In this document: positions 1 through 7,858 of the stretch, one piece after another
Layout of the letters: every line of letters starts with the position of its first letter
How positions within the stretch are numbered: position 1 is the first letter of the stretch
DNA from: Mesorhizobium sp. 113-3-3
GTDB taxonomy: Bacteria; Pseudomonadota; Alphaproteobacteria; Rhizobiales; Rhizobiaceae
Length of the DNA: 64,000 bases
Assembly: GCF_016756495.1 (NCBI RefSeq)
Contig: NZ_AP023243.1
Coordinates: 4,158,501-4,222,500 of the forward strand
Direction of reading: 5' to 3'
Notes under the pieces: generated by a model
Database searches by the model: none
Seen by the model: only the letters and a program-made list of their open reading frames with translations
What the model was told of the DNA's origin: nothing
Translations under genes and position numbers: made by a program

Positions 1-156
1 CTCCTTTTGCAGCACGGGCTGGATAGACACTTGGCACCTAATCCAGCCAAATTCGAGAGGGCTATGCGCGTGTTTGAGGACGCCTACCGCAAGGCTGTCT
101 TGAGCAAGGTGGATTGCCGGGCCGAGAGGGCCAAGGACCGAGACAATTACCGGTAG
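1..156 (+). CDS. C-terminal end of a gene cut by the window edge, unknown function
   Basis: Frame 1 is open from the first base to a TAG at 154-156 and encodes 51 residues rich in charged and alpha-helix-favouring residues (for example KFERAMRVFEDAYRKAV, then an Arg/Lys/Asp-rich tail). No start lies in the window, so this is only the carboxy end of a longer protein. The composition looks like real coding sequence rather than chance, but I do not recognise the family. Nothing else supports it, so confidence is moderate. Confidence 0.5.
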   Translation, partial: LLLQHGLDRHLAPNPAKFERAMRVFEDAYRKAVLSKVDCRAERAKDRDNYR

Positions 157-426
157 ATGTGTGCCACTCCATGTCGCGCGTTGCCGCCATCGACCGCAGG
201 TTCTCCACTGCTCAAAGAGTCATCGGTCCAATACCTTGGGCGGCTGTTCAAAACGAATGAGCCCAGATGTCTTTGGGGCATATCGAGGGCTTCAGCCTTG
301 GAGCGGCGAGGGACTTGCCTACATCGCACAGGTCGTCGATATGAAGGGTTGGCGTCTCACTATGGTCGATTTGTCGCTCGGCTCGTGTGCACTCGGCAGG
401 TTCTAACGATTTTATGTTAAAGAAAA
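157..426. other. Intergenic stretch without a supported gene
   Basis: Between the truncated left-edge gene and dusA. Overlapping short open frames exist on both strands, but none has a good ribosome binding site or a recognisable protein. The last 20 bases before dusA are AT-rich (around 405-426) and probably belong to the dusA leader. Confidence 0.4.
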
Positions 427-1425
427 ATGCTGAAATATCAAGACCATAGACTAGCCATTGCGCCCATGATGGACTGGACGGACCGGCATTGCCGGTTCTT
501 CCATCGCCAGCTGACGAGCCGTGCGCTGCTTTATACCGAGATGGTAGTGGCCGATGCGGTCATCCAAGGCGCGCGCGACAGGCTGCTTGGCTTCGATGTG
601 GCGGAACATCCGGTCGCGCTGCAGCTTGGCGGCTCGGACCCGGCGAAGCTTGCCGAGGCAGCGCGCATCGGCGAAGCGTTCGGCTATGACGAGATCAACC
701 TCAATGTCGGTTGCCCGTCAGACCGCGTCCAGTCGGGCACGTTCGGCGCCTGCCTGATGAAAGTGCCCGATCTTGTCGCGGACTGCGTCGCGGCAATGAA
801 AACGGCGGTGACAATCCCCGTCACCGTGAAGTGTCGCATCGGCGTCGACGAACAGGATCCGGAGCCGGCGCTCGATGCGCTGGCGGACGGGGTTTTCGCG
901 GCCGGCGCAGACGCGCTTTGGGTGCATGCGCGTAAGGCGTGGCTGGAGGGGCTTAGCCCCAAGGAAAATCGCGACATCCCGCCGCTCGATTACAACAGGG
1001 TCTATCGGCTCAAGGCCAAAAAACCAAACGAATTCATCGGCATCAATGGCGGAATTCAGTCGCTTGAAGAGGCCCGGGCGCATCTCGATCATGTCGACGG
1101 CGCCATGCTTGGCCGCGCGGCCTACCACACACCAGGCATTCTGGCCGGCGTCGATGCCGGCTTCTATGGCGCGAAGCCCGAGGCATTCGATTTCGCCGCG
1201 CTGATCGACGCCATGGTGGATTACGCGGCACGCCACATCGAACAGGGCGGGCGGCTCGGCCATGTCACCCGCCATATGGTCGGGCTGTTCCACGGGCTGC
1301 CCGGCGCGCGCCGCTACCGCCAGATCCTGTCGACCGACGCAAACCGGCCCGGTGCCGGGCCTGAGGTGCTGAAGACGGCTTTCGCGGCGGTCGAATTCGG
1401 TAGAGGGGCAGCCGAAGCGGCCTGA
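427..1425 (+). CDS. dusA: tRNA-dihydrouridine(20/20a) synthase DusA
   Basis: FMN-dependent enzyme that reduces uridine 20/20a in the tRNA D-loop to dihydrouridine, in the cytosol. The protein is 332 residues, the usual DusA length. It opens with the family signature IAPMMDWTDRHCR (residues 11-23), has the ALQLGGSDP segment near 64-72 and the NLNVGCPSDRVQSGTFGACLM block whose Cys96 is the expected catalytic acid; GINGGI near 205 is the phosphate-binding strand of the TIM barrel. The ATG at 427 places the first barrel strand correctly and follows an AT-rich leader. It faces the convergent retropepsin gene, with only two bases between the stop codons. Family assignment is very secure; the exact uridine position modified is known from the DusA subfamily, not from this sequence. 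Confidence 0.96.
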   Translation: MLKYQDHRLAIAPMMDWTDRHCRFFHRQLTSRALLYTEMVVADAVIQGARDRLLGFDVAEHPVALQLGGSDPAKLAEAARIGEAFGYDEINLNVGCPSDRVQSGTFGACLMKVPDLVADCVAAMKTAVTIPVTVKCRIGVDEQDPEPALDALADGVFAAGADALWVHARKAWLEGLSPKENRDIPPLDYNRVYRLKAKKPNEFIGINGGIQSLEEARAHLDHVDGAMLGRAAYHTPGILAGVDAGFYGAKPEAFDFAALIDAMVDYAARHIEQGGRLGHVTRHMVGLFHGLPGARRYRQILSTDANRPGAGPEVLKTAFAAVEFGRGAAEAA

Positions 1426-1427
1426 GT

Positions 1428-2135
1428 TCAATCCCGCAGGATCATACGGTCGCCGCGCACGTCGAAGCCTGACAGCGAGCCGATGAAATTCATGCCGAGC
1501 AGGCTCTGGCTCAGCATGCCGGGTGCCGCGACCATGACTGACATGTCCTTGCGCACGATGCCGCCGATCGCCACCGCGTCGGTCTTGACCGCCGCGGCGC
1601 GCGCCATGCCGTTGGCTGTCGAAACCGGTATCGTGTAGTTGAGCGCGGCCGGGTTGAAGCCGGCGGCCTGCGCATCTTCAGACGTCAGCACGGTGCTGGT
1701 CGCGCCAGTATCGACAACGGCCCGCACCGGATTGCCATTGACCAGGATGCGCGCTTCGAAATGGCCGTTGTCGGCCTTGTCGAGGGTCACAGTGGCGTGG
1801 CCGTCTTCGACACCAAGCGCCAGCGGGCTGCCGGGAACGAGACCAGCGGTCACCCGGCTGGCGATGTCCTGCAATTCGTAGCGATACTGGTAGCCGGCGA
1901 TCAGCGCCAGCACGATCGCCGCCCAGGCGCCGAAATTGCGGGCCATGTCGCCCAACGGGCGGCCCGAGCGCAGCAGGCCACCAGCGATCAGGGCACCAAA
2001 GGCGCCAAGCCAGATCAGCCGGCCGAAATCATGGTTCTCGACCCCCAGCGTGCTGCCGGCAGAATCGTTGAGCATGAGCAGCGCTGCTCCCACGCCGATC
2101 ACCGCCATCAGAATCCAGAACAGTCGGCTGCTCAT
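1428..2135 (-). CDS. Membrane-anchored retropepsin-like aspartic protease (TIGR02281 type)
   Basis: About 235 residues from the ATG at 2133-2135, which begins a clean hydrophobic segment (residues 5-22). Two further hydrophobic segments follow (about 40-54 and 68-82), then a soluble domain with the single-lobe aspartic protease motif VVDTGATSTVL, catalytic Asp142. A second block, QSLLGMNFIGSLSGFDVRGD, is the conserved C-terminal LLGM..L motif of these clan AA proteases. Such proteins act as homodimers, here probably facing the periplasm. The substrate is unknown. An upstream in-frame extension of 23 residues falls into a repeat element, so the internal ATG is preferred. Confidence 0.85.
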   Translation of the reverse strand: MSSRLFWILMAVIGVGAALLMLNDSAGSTLGVENHDFGRLIWLGAFGALIAGGLLRSGRPLGDMARNFGAWAAIVLALIAGYQYRYELQDIASRVTAGLVPGSPLALGVEDGHATVTLDKADNGHFEARILVNGNPVRAVVDTGATSTVLTSEDAQAAGFNPAALNYTIPVSTANGMARAAAVKTDAVAIGGIVRKDMSVMVAAPGMLSQSLLGMNFIGSLSGFDVRGDRMILRD

Positions 2136-2145
2136 CCGTGCCTCG

Positions 2146-2251
2146 CTAGAGCAATTCCAGGAAAAGTGTGAGACGGCTTTTCGTCCGGAATTGCGGTAAA
2201 ACAATGAGTTAGAGCGTTTCGTCGTTTCCGTGAAACAGAGAACTGCTCTAG
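2146..2251. repeat. Rhizobial intergenic palindromic repeat (about 106 bp)
   Basis: A repeat-like unit bounded by perfect inverted ends CTAGAGCA (2146-2153) and TGCTCTAG (2244-2251), with an internal palindromic segment around GAGACGGCTTTTCGTCCGG. I recognise this type of short repeat (beginning GAGCAATTCCAGGAAAAGTG) from intergenic regions of Mesorhizobium-type genomes; this is recall, not a search. It fills the gap between the retropepsin gene and the DUF1289 gene and overlaps the last codons of the latter. Confidence 0.7.
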
Positions 2252-2478
2252 ATTGCGTCGCGCTCGCGCGCCATGCGCGTGCGGCGCGTTTCCCGGCGGG
2301 GCCGGCGCTCGACCGTTTCCAGCCTGGCCGGAAGTTCGGCCATCACATTGCGGCGCGTTTCGGGCGTCATCCCCATCCAGGCGCCGATTTCCTCGCGCGT
2401 GCGGCCGCAACCGAAGCAGAAGCCGGTTTTCATGTCGATCGAACAGACCAGGATGCAGGGGGATTCGATGGCCGTCAT
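2248..2478 (-). CDS. DUF1289 small cysteine-motif protein
   Basis: A 76-residue protein starting at the ATG at 2476-2478. The N-terminal half carries the DUF1289 pattern: SPCILVCSIDMKTGFCFGCGRT, with cysteines at 8, 12, 21 and 24 (C-x3-C-x8-C-x2-C), followed by REEIGAWMGMTPETR and an Arg-rich tail. The cysteine spacing suggests binding of a metal or an iron-sulfur cluster, but the biochemical role of the family is not established. A longer in-frame extension upstream is possible but has no recognisable sequence. Its stop overlaps the right inverted end of the intergenic repeat, so the repeat seems to have inserted just at the gene end. It is divergent from cobT. Confidence 0.85.
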   Translation of the reverse strand: MTAIESPCILVCSIDMKTGFCFGCGRTREEIGAWMGMTPETRRNVMAELPARLETVERRPRRETRRTRMARERDAI

Positions 2479-2675
2479 GACTTTCTCTTGGGGATTCCAT
2501 TCGGAATCCTGAGTTCCATCTCCACATGGTGCAACGGCAAAGCCAATGCAAGCCCTCGCGATCGCGCCTTCCCAGGCCATCTTTGCGGCAATCAAGGCGG
2601 ATGTTTGGGAGAGGTTGTGCCGATCACGCAACGCGGCTATGCCGCTCACCAAATCCAGGAATGATTGCTCACGAC

Positions 2676-3674
2676 ATGACCAGCGCACTGCCTTTCGACG
2701 ATTTCCGCAACCTGCTCGACAATCTGCCGTCAACCGATCTCAAAGCCGAAGCGCGGGTGCGCACGCTGTTTGCCAAGGCCGACAAGCCGGTGCATTCGCT
2801 CGGCCGGATCGAGGACATTGCCGCGTGGCTTGCCGCCTGGAGCGGCCGGGCTCCGCCCGCGGTGACAAGGCCGCTGATGGCGGTCTTTGCCGGCAAACAT
2901 GGTGTCGTCAGGCATGGCATTTCGCCACGTCCGGTGGCGGCGACAGCCAACGCGGTCGAACTTTGCGCGGCCGGTGGTGCGGCGATCAACCAGATCTGCA
3001 TTGCCAACGACCTTGGGCTGAAGGTGTTCGATCTCGCCCTGCACATCCCGACCGGCGACATCACCGATGACGCAGCGCTCGACGAACGCGGTTGCGCGGC
3101 GACCATGGCCTTCGGCATGGAAGCGATCGCCGGCGGCACCGACCTGCTTTGCCTCGGCGATCTCGGCGTCGGCAATTCCACCGTCGCCGCGGCGCTGCTT
3201 GCCGCACTGTTCGGGGGCAGGGGTGCCGACTGGGTTGGCCCGGGATCCGGCGCCGACGCGGCGATGCAGGCGCGCAAGGCCGATGTGGTCGATGCGGCGC
3301 TGGCCTTTCATGAGAACCATCTCGAGGACCCGTTGGAGGTGCTGCGCCGGGTCGGCGGCCGTGAGTTCGCGGCGATAGCAGGCGCCATCCTCGCCGCGCG
3401 GATGCAGAAGATTCCGGTCCTGCTCGACGGCTTTGCGGCAACGGCTGCCGCTGCGGTGCTTTATGCCGCGGCCCCCGCGGCGCTGGACCATTGTCTTCTC
3501 GCCAGCCTGTCGCCTGAGCCCGCGCATGCCAAGGCCGCCGAACTGCTTGGCTTCCGTCCGCTGCTTGACCTCGGCATAAGCCATGGCGAAGGGGCAGGGG
3601 CAGCACTTGGCGCGGGCCTGGTCAAGGCGGCGGCGCTGACCAGTTCGGGCATGGCGGCGGCTGTGCGGGCCTAG
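2676..3674 (+). CDS. cobT: Nicotinate-nucleotide--dimethylbenzimidazole phosphoribosyltransferase CobT
   Basis: Makes alpha-ribazole 5'-phosphate from nicotinate mononucleotide and dimethylbenzimidazole for the lower ligand of cobalamin. About 332 residues, close to the usual 340-355. Diagnostic blocks: VFAGKHGVVRHGIS, LLCLGDLGVGNST, WVGPGSG and the C-terminal LLDLGISHGEGAGAALGAGL, whose Glu is the catalytic base of the family. An ATG at 2661 is also in frame; neither it nor 2676 has a strong ribosome binding site, and the upstream frame to 2526 is not family-like. No other cobalamin gene is in the window, and I see no cobalamin riboswitch in the short leader shared with the divergent DUF1289 gene. 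Confidence 0.93.
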   Translation: MTSALPFDDFRNLLDNLPSTDLKAEARVRTLFAKADKPVHSLGRIEDIAAWLAAWSGRAPPAVTRPLMAVFAGKHGVVRHGISPRPVAATANAVELCAAGGAAINQICIANDLGLKVFDLALHIPTGDITDDAALDERGCAATMAFGMEAIAGGTDLLCLGDLGVGNSTVAAALLAALFGGRGADWVGPGSGADAAMQARKADVVDAALAFHENHLEDPLEVLRRVGGREFAAIAGAILAARMQKIPVLLDGFAATAAAAVLYAAAPAALDHCLLASLSPEPAHAKAAELLGFRPLLDLGISHGEGAGAALGAGLVKAAALTSSGMAAAVRA

Positions 3675-3694
3675 GGTTTCAGGTCCCCGGCGCA

Positions 3695-4222
3695 TCAACG
3701 CCTGGGATTGGGGATGTGATAGACGACCGAAATGTATTTCGGGTTGGAGCGGGTCTCGACGATCGAACCGCCGAGGCCTTCCGCGATTCTTCGGCTCGCC
3801 ACGTTCTCTTCGGCGACAGGGTACGCGAAGCAGTCCGGATCGAGTTCCCCGGACGCCCATGCCGCCACGGCAGCGACGGCCTCCCGGCCGATGCCGTTCC
3901 CATGGACGTCCTCTCTTATCCAAATTCCGATCTCAGGACGAACCGTCTTCGCCGCATGCAGGCCGACCAGCCCCAGACAGCGATCGTCCACCAGCGAGCG
4001 CACAACAAAATGCAGATCCGATCCGTCAAGGATCGGCGCTAGCCAGGATCGCCAGACCTCGGCGAAGGCCGTTGGTGATCGCGGCAGTTCCCACTGCATG
4101 AAACGAGTGATCGCGGGCGTGATGGCGGCAAAGACTTCGTCAGCATCATCGGCCGTAAACAACCTAAGGTGAAGCCGCTCCGATTTGATTTCGACGCCGC
4201 CGGCATCCCAACCTGCGCTCAT
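3695..4222 (-). CDS. GNAT family N-acetyltransferase (RimJ/RimL-like)
   Basis: A 175-residue acyl-CoA-dependent acetyltransferase. It begins with the typical IKSERLHLRLFTADDADEVF strand-helix of the RimJ/RimL group, has GLVGLHAAKTVRPEIGIWI in the central sheet, the GNGIGREAVAAVAAWA helix that forms the pyrophosphate-binding loop (Q/RxxGxG/A variant), and the C-terminal N-x-ASRRIAEGLGG segment usual for this subgroup. The substrate (a protein N-terminus, an amino acid or a small molecule) cannot be told from sequence. It is convergent with cobT and stands alone. Confidence 0.85.
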   Translation of the reverse strand: MSAGWDAGGVEIKSERLHLRLFTADDADEVFAAITPAITRFMQWELPRSPTAFAEVWRSWLAPILDGSDLHFVVRSLVDDRCLGLVGLHAAKTVRPEIGIWIREDVHGNGIGREAVAAVAAWASGELDPDCFAYPVAEENVASRRIAEGLGGSIVETRSNPKYISVVYHIPNPRR

Positions 4223-4271
4223 TGCGGTCTGCGTTCCTCTTTGGGCAATGAAGGCAGGTCGCTGGGGTCGC

Positions 4272-5804
4272 CTACCGCCGTCGTGCCGCCACTGCCGCGG
4301 TTGGCAACGCCGGCAGTTCTTCCATCACCCGGCTCAGCGGGAAGATGGCGATCGCCTCGGTGCCTTCGCGCAGCTTGGAATGGAGCTCGAACTCGCCGCC
4401 ATGCATGGCAAGCAAGCCTTGCACGATCGGCAGGCCAAGCCCGGTGCCCTGTTCGGCGCTCTTGATGGCGATCGAGCCCTGGCCGAAGGCCGAGAGCACG
4501 ACCGGAATTTCGTCCTCGGGAATGCCGGGGCCATTGTCCTTGACGGAGATGTATTGCCCGCCGCCTGCCGTCCAGCCGACACGGACGCGGATTTCGCCGC
4601 CGGTGGCGGTGAACTTTATGGCGTTGGACAGAAGGTTGAGCGTGATCTGGCGCACGGCGCGCTCGTCGGCGAACAGCCGCGGCAATGTCTGTTCGAAATC
4701 CTGGATGACGCGGATATCCTTGTTACGCGCCCTCAGTTCCATCATATGGCAGCAGTCCTCGACGATGTTCAGCAGCATCACCGGCTCCTCGTTGAGCTGG
4801 TAGCGGCCGGCCTCGATGCGCGACAGGTCGAGGATTTCGTTGATCAGGTCCAGCAGATGCTGGCCGGAATCATGCACGTCATTGGCGTAGTCGCGATAGG
4901 TGGGGTTGCTCATCGGCCCCAGCACCTCGTTCGCCATCACCTCGGAAAAGCCGAGAATGGCGTTGAGCGGCGTGCGCAGTTCATGGCTCATCGAAGCAAG
5001 GAAACGCGACTTTGCCAGATTGGCATCCTCGGCCCGCCGCCGAGCTTCGTCCGACATCGATTTTGCCGTCTCCAGTTCGGCGATCAGCGCATCCTTTTCG
5101 GAGCGGAACGACAGCAGCATCAGCGAGGAGCGGTTGATGTGACGGGCGACATAGACGAAGAAAGGCAGAGACAGGACAAGCAGTCCGGCCATGATCGCCT
5201 CGACCGGCATCCACAGCCTGGCGCCGAGATAGGCATAGAGCGCCACCGGCACGGCAAAGGTCGCCAGCAGCGCGCCGCTGAGCGACGAGGCCATGAGGGC
5301 TGTCCCGGCCATGGCAAACAGCAACACCACCGCCTTGACCACCTGGAACTGGTCAACGGCGCAGGTGCCGCAGCCGAGCAAGACGAACCAGGCCCAGCCG
5401 AGGCCGCAAAGGAAATGGCCGACCAGGAATTCCCGTCGTGCCTGCAAGGGGTTGAGCTCAGCAGCTTCCGTGCGCTCGATGCGCCGCGCCATGAAGGCGA
5501 CGACCGTATAGCAGGTAAGCGTGGACAGCGCCCAAAGCCCGATCTCGTTGCCGACACCGGCGAGCCTGCCGGCCGCGGCGATCGCCAGGACGAGAAGCGG
5601 GATCACGACGGCGCCGCTTGTCATGGCGCGCGCGTGGAGTTTCAAGAGTTCGCGGTCGAAATCGGGATTGCCGGCCTGCTGCGAAAGACGGTCGCGCGTC
5701 TTGCGCACCGCGCGCGCCACATCGCTGTTGCGATGAGGTTTCCTGCGGTCCACAATGAACTTGTCCGCTGTGTTCGAGCGTTGCAAGGGCATCAAAAGCT
5801 TCAA
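4272..5804 (-). CDS. Membrane sensor histidine kinase
   Basis: A 510-residue kinase. Residues 62-220 hold about six or seven hydrophobic helices with short loops and no obvious periplasmic domain, then a coiled-coil linker (about 233-262), the HisKA dimerisation domain FLASMSHELRTPLNAILGFSE with phospho-acceptor His274, and a HATPase_c domain with N box (LNLLSNAIKF), G1 (DNGPGIP) and G2 (GTGLGLPIV). The H-box and the MANEVLGPM context resemble the PdhS/DivJ-PleC group of rhizobial cell-cycle kinases, but membership is an inference. No response regulator gene is adjacent, so the partner is unknown. It is divergent from the thermonuclease-like gene. Confidence 0.9.
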   Translation of the reverse strand: MKLLMPLQRSNTADKFIVDRRKPHRNSDVARAVRKTRDRLSQQAGNPDFDRELLKLHARAMTSGAVVIPLLVLAIAAAGRLAGVGNEIGLWALSTLTCYTVVAFMARRIERTEAAELNPLQARREFLVGHFLCGLGWAWFVLLGCGTCAVDQFQVVKAVVLLFAMAGTALMASSLSGALLATFAVPVALYAYLGARLWMPVEAIMAGLLVLSLPFFVYVARHINRSSLMLLSFRSEKDALIAELETAKSMSDEARRRAEDANLAKSRFLASMSHELRTPLNAILGFSEVMANEVLGPMSNPTYRDYANDVHDSGQHLLDLINEILDLSRIEAGRYQLNEEPVMLLNIVEDCCHMMELRARNKDIRVIQDFEQTLPRLFADERAVRQITLNLLSNAIKFTATGGEIRVRVGWTAGGGQYISVKDNGPGIPEDEIPVVLSAFGQGSIAIKSAEQGTGLGLPIVQGLLAMHGGEFELHSKLREGTEAIAIFPLSRVMEELPALPTAAVAARRR

Positions 5805-5868
5805 TTTATGCGCGCAGCGATTTCAAGGTGTTAAGCTACGTTCGAATGATTAACCAACCGTTTGCCAT

Positions 5869-6489
5869 ATGAGCCGTTTCTGGTCGCCGAGATCGCGCCA
5901 ACGGTACGCACCGGTGCCCAGAAGCCCGTGGCGGCGGCTTCTGGATTATGGGCTTACGACAGTTATTCTGGGACTGCTGATCCTGCTGGCGGCGCGCCTC
6001 GATCGGGTGGAAACGCGCCAGACGCAAGGCGCTGCCATCATCAATGACGGCGATTCGATCACGCTCGGCACCGAGCGCATCCGCATGCGGGGCATCGATG
6101 CCCCCGAGTACACCCAGATCTGCCGCAGGAATGGCGCCGACTATGCCTGCGGCACGCTAGCGCGCCAGTCGCTGGTGCGCCTGGTTGCCGGCAGGCCGGT
6201 CACCTGCAGCGGCTGGCAGCGGGATCGCTATGGCCGGTTGCTTGGCGACTGCAGGGCCGGCGGGACCGACCTCAACCGCGCCCAGGTCGAGGCGGGCTGG
6301 GCCGTCGCCTTTGGTGAGTTCGAAAGCGAGGAAGCGACCGCCCGCGCTGCCAAGATCGGCATCTGGGCGGGTACGTTCGATCAGCCGCAGGACTGGCGCG
6401 ACAGCCATCACGGCGTGGTGGTGGAGCGAAAACACGGTACGCTGGCGTCGATCGGCGACGCCATGCGGGAGATTTTTCGCTTCTGGTGA
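5869..6489 (+). CDS. Membrane-anchored thermonuclease (SNase-like) family protein
   Basis: A 206-residue protein with an Arg-rich N-terminus, one hydrophobic anchor (about 27-42) and an OB-fold staphylococcal-nuclease domain facing the outside. Family blocks are NDGDSITLGTERIRMRGIDAPEY.. (residues 59-81, containing the catalytic Arg and Asp), CGTLARQSL, and the YGRLLGDC segment; the end GIWAGTFDQPQDWR is the usual close of the domain. Whether it still cleaves nucleic acid is not known; many rhizobial paralogues of this small type are uncharacterised. It overlaps slightly the leader of the downstream glutathione transferase gene. Confidence 0.88.
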   Translation: MSRFWSPRSRQRYAPVPRSPWRRLLDYGLTTVILGLLILLAARLDRVETRQTQGAAIINDGDSITLGTERIRMRGIDAPEYTQICRRNGADYACGTLARQSLVRLVAGRPVTCSGWQRDRYGRLLGDCRAGGTDLNRAQVEAGWAVAFGEFESEEATARAAKIGIWAGTFDQPQDWRDSHHGVVVERKHGTLASIGDAMREIFRFW

Positions 6490-6524
6490 AGCGTATCGGC
6501 CTGAAACGGGAAAGGGAGGATCGA

Positions 6525-7136
6525 ATGAAGCTCTTCGACGGCGGCCGGGCGCCCAATCCGCGGCGGGTACGCGTGTTTCTTGCCGAGAAAGGGATCACGG
6601 TTCCGCTGGTATCCGTCGACATGGGGGCGCTGGAGCACAAAGGCCAGACTGTTAGCTCGCGCAATCCCCTGCAGCGCCTGCCGGTGCTGGAGCTCGACGA
6701 CGGCACCGTCATCACCGAATCCGTCGCCATCTGCCGCTATTTCGAGGAGTTGCATCCCGAGCCGGCCCTGTTCGGGCGCGGCGCGCTCGGCAAGGCGCAG
6801 GTCGAGATGTGGCAGAGACGGATGGAGTTCAATCTGCTCAGCTGCGTCGCGCAGGCCTTTCGCCACATCCATCCGGCCATGAAGGAATGGGAAATTCCCC
6901 AGATTCCCGAATGGGGCGAGGCCAACAAACCCAAGGCGATTGCATTCCTCAGACTCCTCGACGGCGAGTTGGCGAACCGTGAATTCGCCGCCGGCGACAG
7001 CTATTCGATCGCCGATATCACCGGCCTGATCGCGATCGACTTCATGAAGCCGGCACGCATCAAGGTGCCGGAGGAATGCCCCAATGTGCTGCGCTGGCAT
7101 CAGGCGATCTCCAGTCGGCCGAGTGCCGCCGCTTGA
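6525..7136 (+). CDS. Glutathione S-transferase family protein
   Basis: A 203-residue cytosolic GST. The ATG at 6525 follows a strong GGGAGGA site, which decides this start over the in-frame one at 6486. The thioredoxin-fold N-terminal domain starts KLFDGGRAPNPRRVRVFLAEKG, contains the cis-proline segment QRLPVLELDDG and the ITESVAICRYFEE glutathione-binding Glu-Ser pair; the all-helical C-terminal domain runs from about 85 and has the N-capping GDSYSIADITG motif. The catalytic Ser/Tyr/Cys position near residue 8-10 is occupied by a Pro-Asn-Pro segment, as in Nu/beta-like rhizobial GSTs, so the activity cannot be assigned. The stop overlaps the start of the next gene. Confidence 0.88.
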   Translation: MKLFDGGRAPNPRRVRVFLAEKGITVPLVSVDMGALEHKGQTVSSRNPLQRLPVLELDDGTVITESVAICRYFEELHPEPALFGRGALGKAQVEMWQRRMEFNLLSCVAQAFRHIHPAMKEWEIPQIPEWGEANKPKAIAFLRLLDGELANREFAAGDSYSIADITGLIAIDFMKPARIKVPEECPNVLRWHQAISSRPSAAA

Positions 7137-7750
7137 GCGTGGAACTGGACCATTTTGCAGCCAAGGTCCGGGCCTGCCGCATCTGCGTCGAAAATCCCGT
7201 CGGCAAGCCGCTGCCGCATGAGCCGCGGCCGGTGCTGCGGCCCTCATCCAGCGCCCGCATCCTGATTGCCGGCCAGGCGCCGGGGACCAAGGTCCACCTG
7301 TCGGGTATGCCGTTCACTGATGCCTCTGGTGACCGCTTGCGCGGCTGGCTCGATGTGACCAGCGACGAATTCTACGACACCGAGAAATTCGCCATCGTGC
7401 CGATGGGCTTCTGCTTTCCCGGCCAGGATGCCAAGGGGGGCGACCTGCCGCCAAGACGCGAGTGCGCTCCCGCCTGGCGTGCGCCGTTGATGGCCTTGAT
7501 GCCGCGGATCGACCTGGTGCTGACGATCGGCCTCTACGCGCAGTCCTGGCACATGGGCGCCGCGCGCCGCCCCTCGCTGACGGAAACGGTGATGGACTGG
7601 CGCGCCATCTGGGAGAGTTCGGTGGGTGCGAAAGTGCTGCCGCTGCCGCATCCGTCCTGGCGCAACAGCGGCTGGCTGAAGCGGAATCCGTGGTTTGAAA
7701 TGGATTTGCTGCCTTTCCTGCGGTCGGAAATCCGCTATCGCCTTGATTAG
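7133..7750 (+). CDS. Uracil-DNA glycosylase superfamily protein
   Basis: About 205 residues. The start is most likely the TTG at 7133, overlapping the GST stop (TTGA), with GTG at 7139 as alternative; an in-frame ATG at 7076 would lie deep inside the GST gene. An N-terminal C-x2-C pair (ACRICVENP) is followed by the superfamily motif 1 variant LIAGQAPGTKVHLSGMPFTD and the DRLRGWL helix, and the second motif LPHPSWRNSGWL near the end. The overall layout fits a family 4/5-like UDG subgroup found in proteobacteria. Motif 1 carries Gln-Ala-Pro-Gly rather than the Glu-Ala/Pro-Gly of family 4, so uracil excision activity is unproven. It is translationally coupled to the GST gene. Confidence 0.78.
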   Translation: MSVELDHFAAKVRACRICVENPVGKPLPHEPRPVLRPSSSARILIAGQAPGTKVHLSGMPFTDASGDRLRGWLDVTSDEFYDTEKFAIVPMGFCFPGQDAKGGDLPPRRECAPAWRAPLMALMPRIDLVLTIGLYAQSWHMGAARRPSLTETVMDWRAIWESSVGAKVLPLPHPSWRNSGWLKRNPWFEMDLLPFLRSEIRYRLD

Positions 7751-7759
7751 GCATTCAGC

Positions 7760-7799
7760 AAGAAATCACTCGCTTTTGTGGCGATTGGCAGAATTTCTT
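7760..7799. promoter_or_regulatory. Inverted repeat upstream of the Lrp-type regulator gene
   Basis: Half-sites AAGAAAT (7760-7766) and ATTTCTT (7793-7799) form a perfect 7-bp inverted repeat with a 26-bp spacer in the leader of the Lrp/AsnC gene. The centre-to-centre distance of the half-sites is about three helical turns. Lrp-type proteins usually repress their own gene by binding AT-rich dyads, so this is a plausible autoregulatory site. Confidence 0.4.
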
Positions 7800-7858
7800 T
7801 CTTGTGAAAGCCTGGAATAAGAGGGAGTATAGCCAAACTATTCCTCCAGGAGCCTCTA

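Noticed and set aside
157..420. Short open frames before dusA
   Set aside because: No ribosome binding site or similarity, and three frames overlap on two strands.
2479..2675. Cobalamin riboswitch before cobT
   Set aside because: I could not find the conserved B12-box or the long structured leader, and the gap to the divergent gene is too short.
4185..5834. A 549-residue open frame on the plus strand opposite the histidine kinase gene
   Set aside because: It mirrors the kinase codons, is rich in His/Gln/Arg typical of antisense frames in GC-rich DNA, and has no recognisable domain. The kinase on the other strand has all catalytic boxes.
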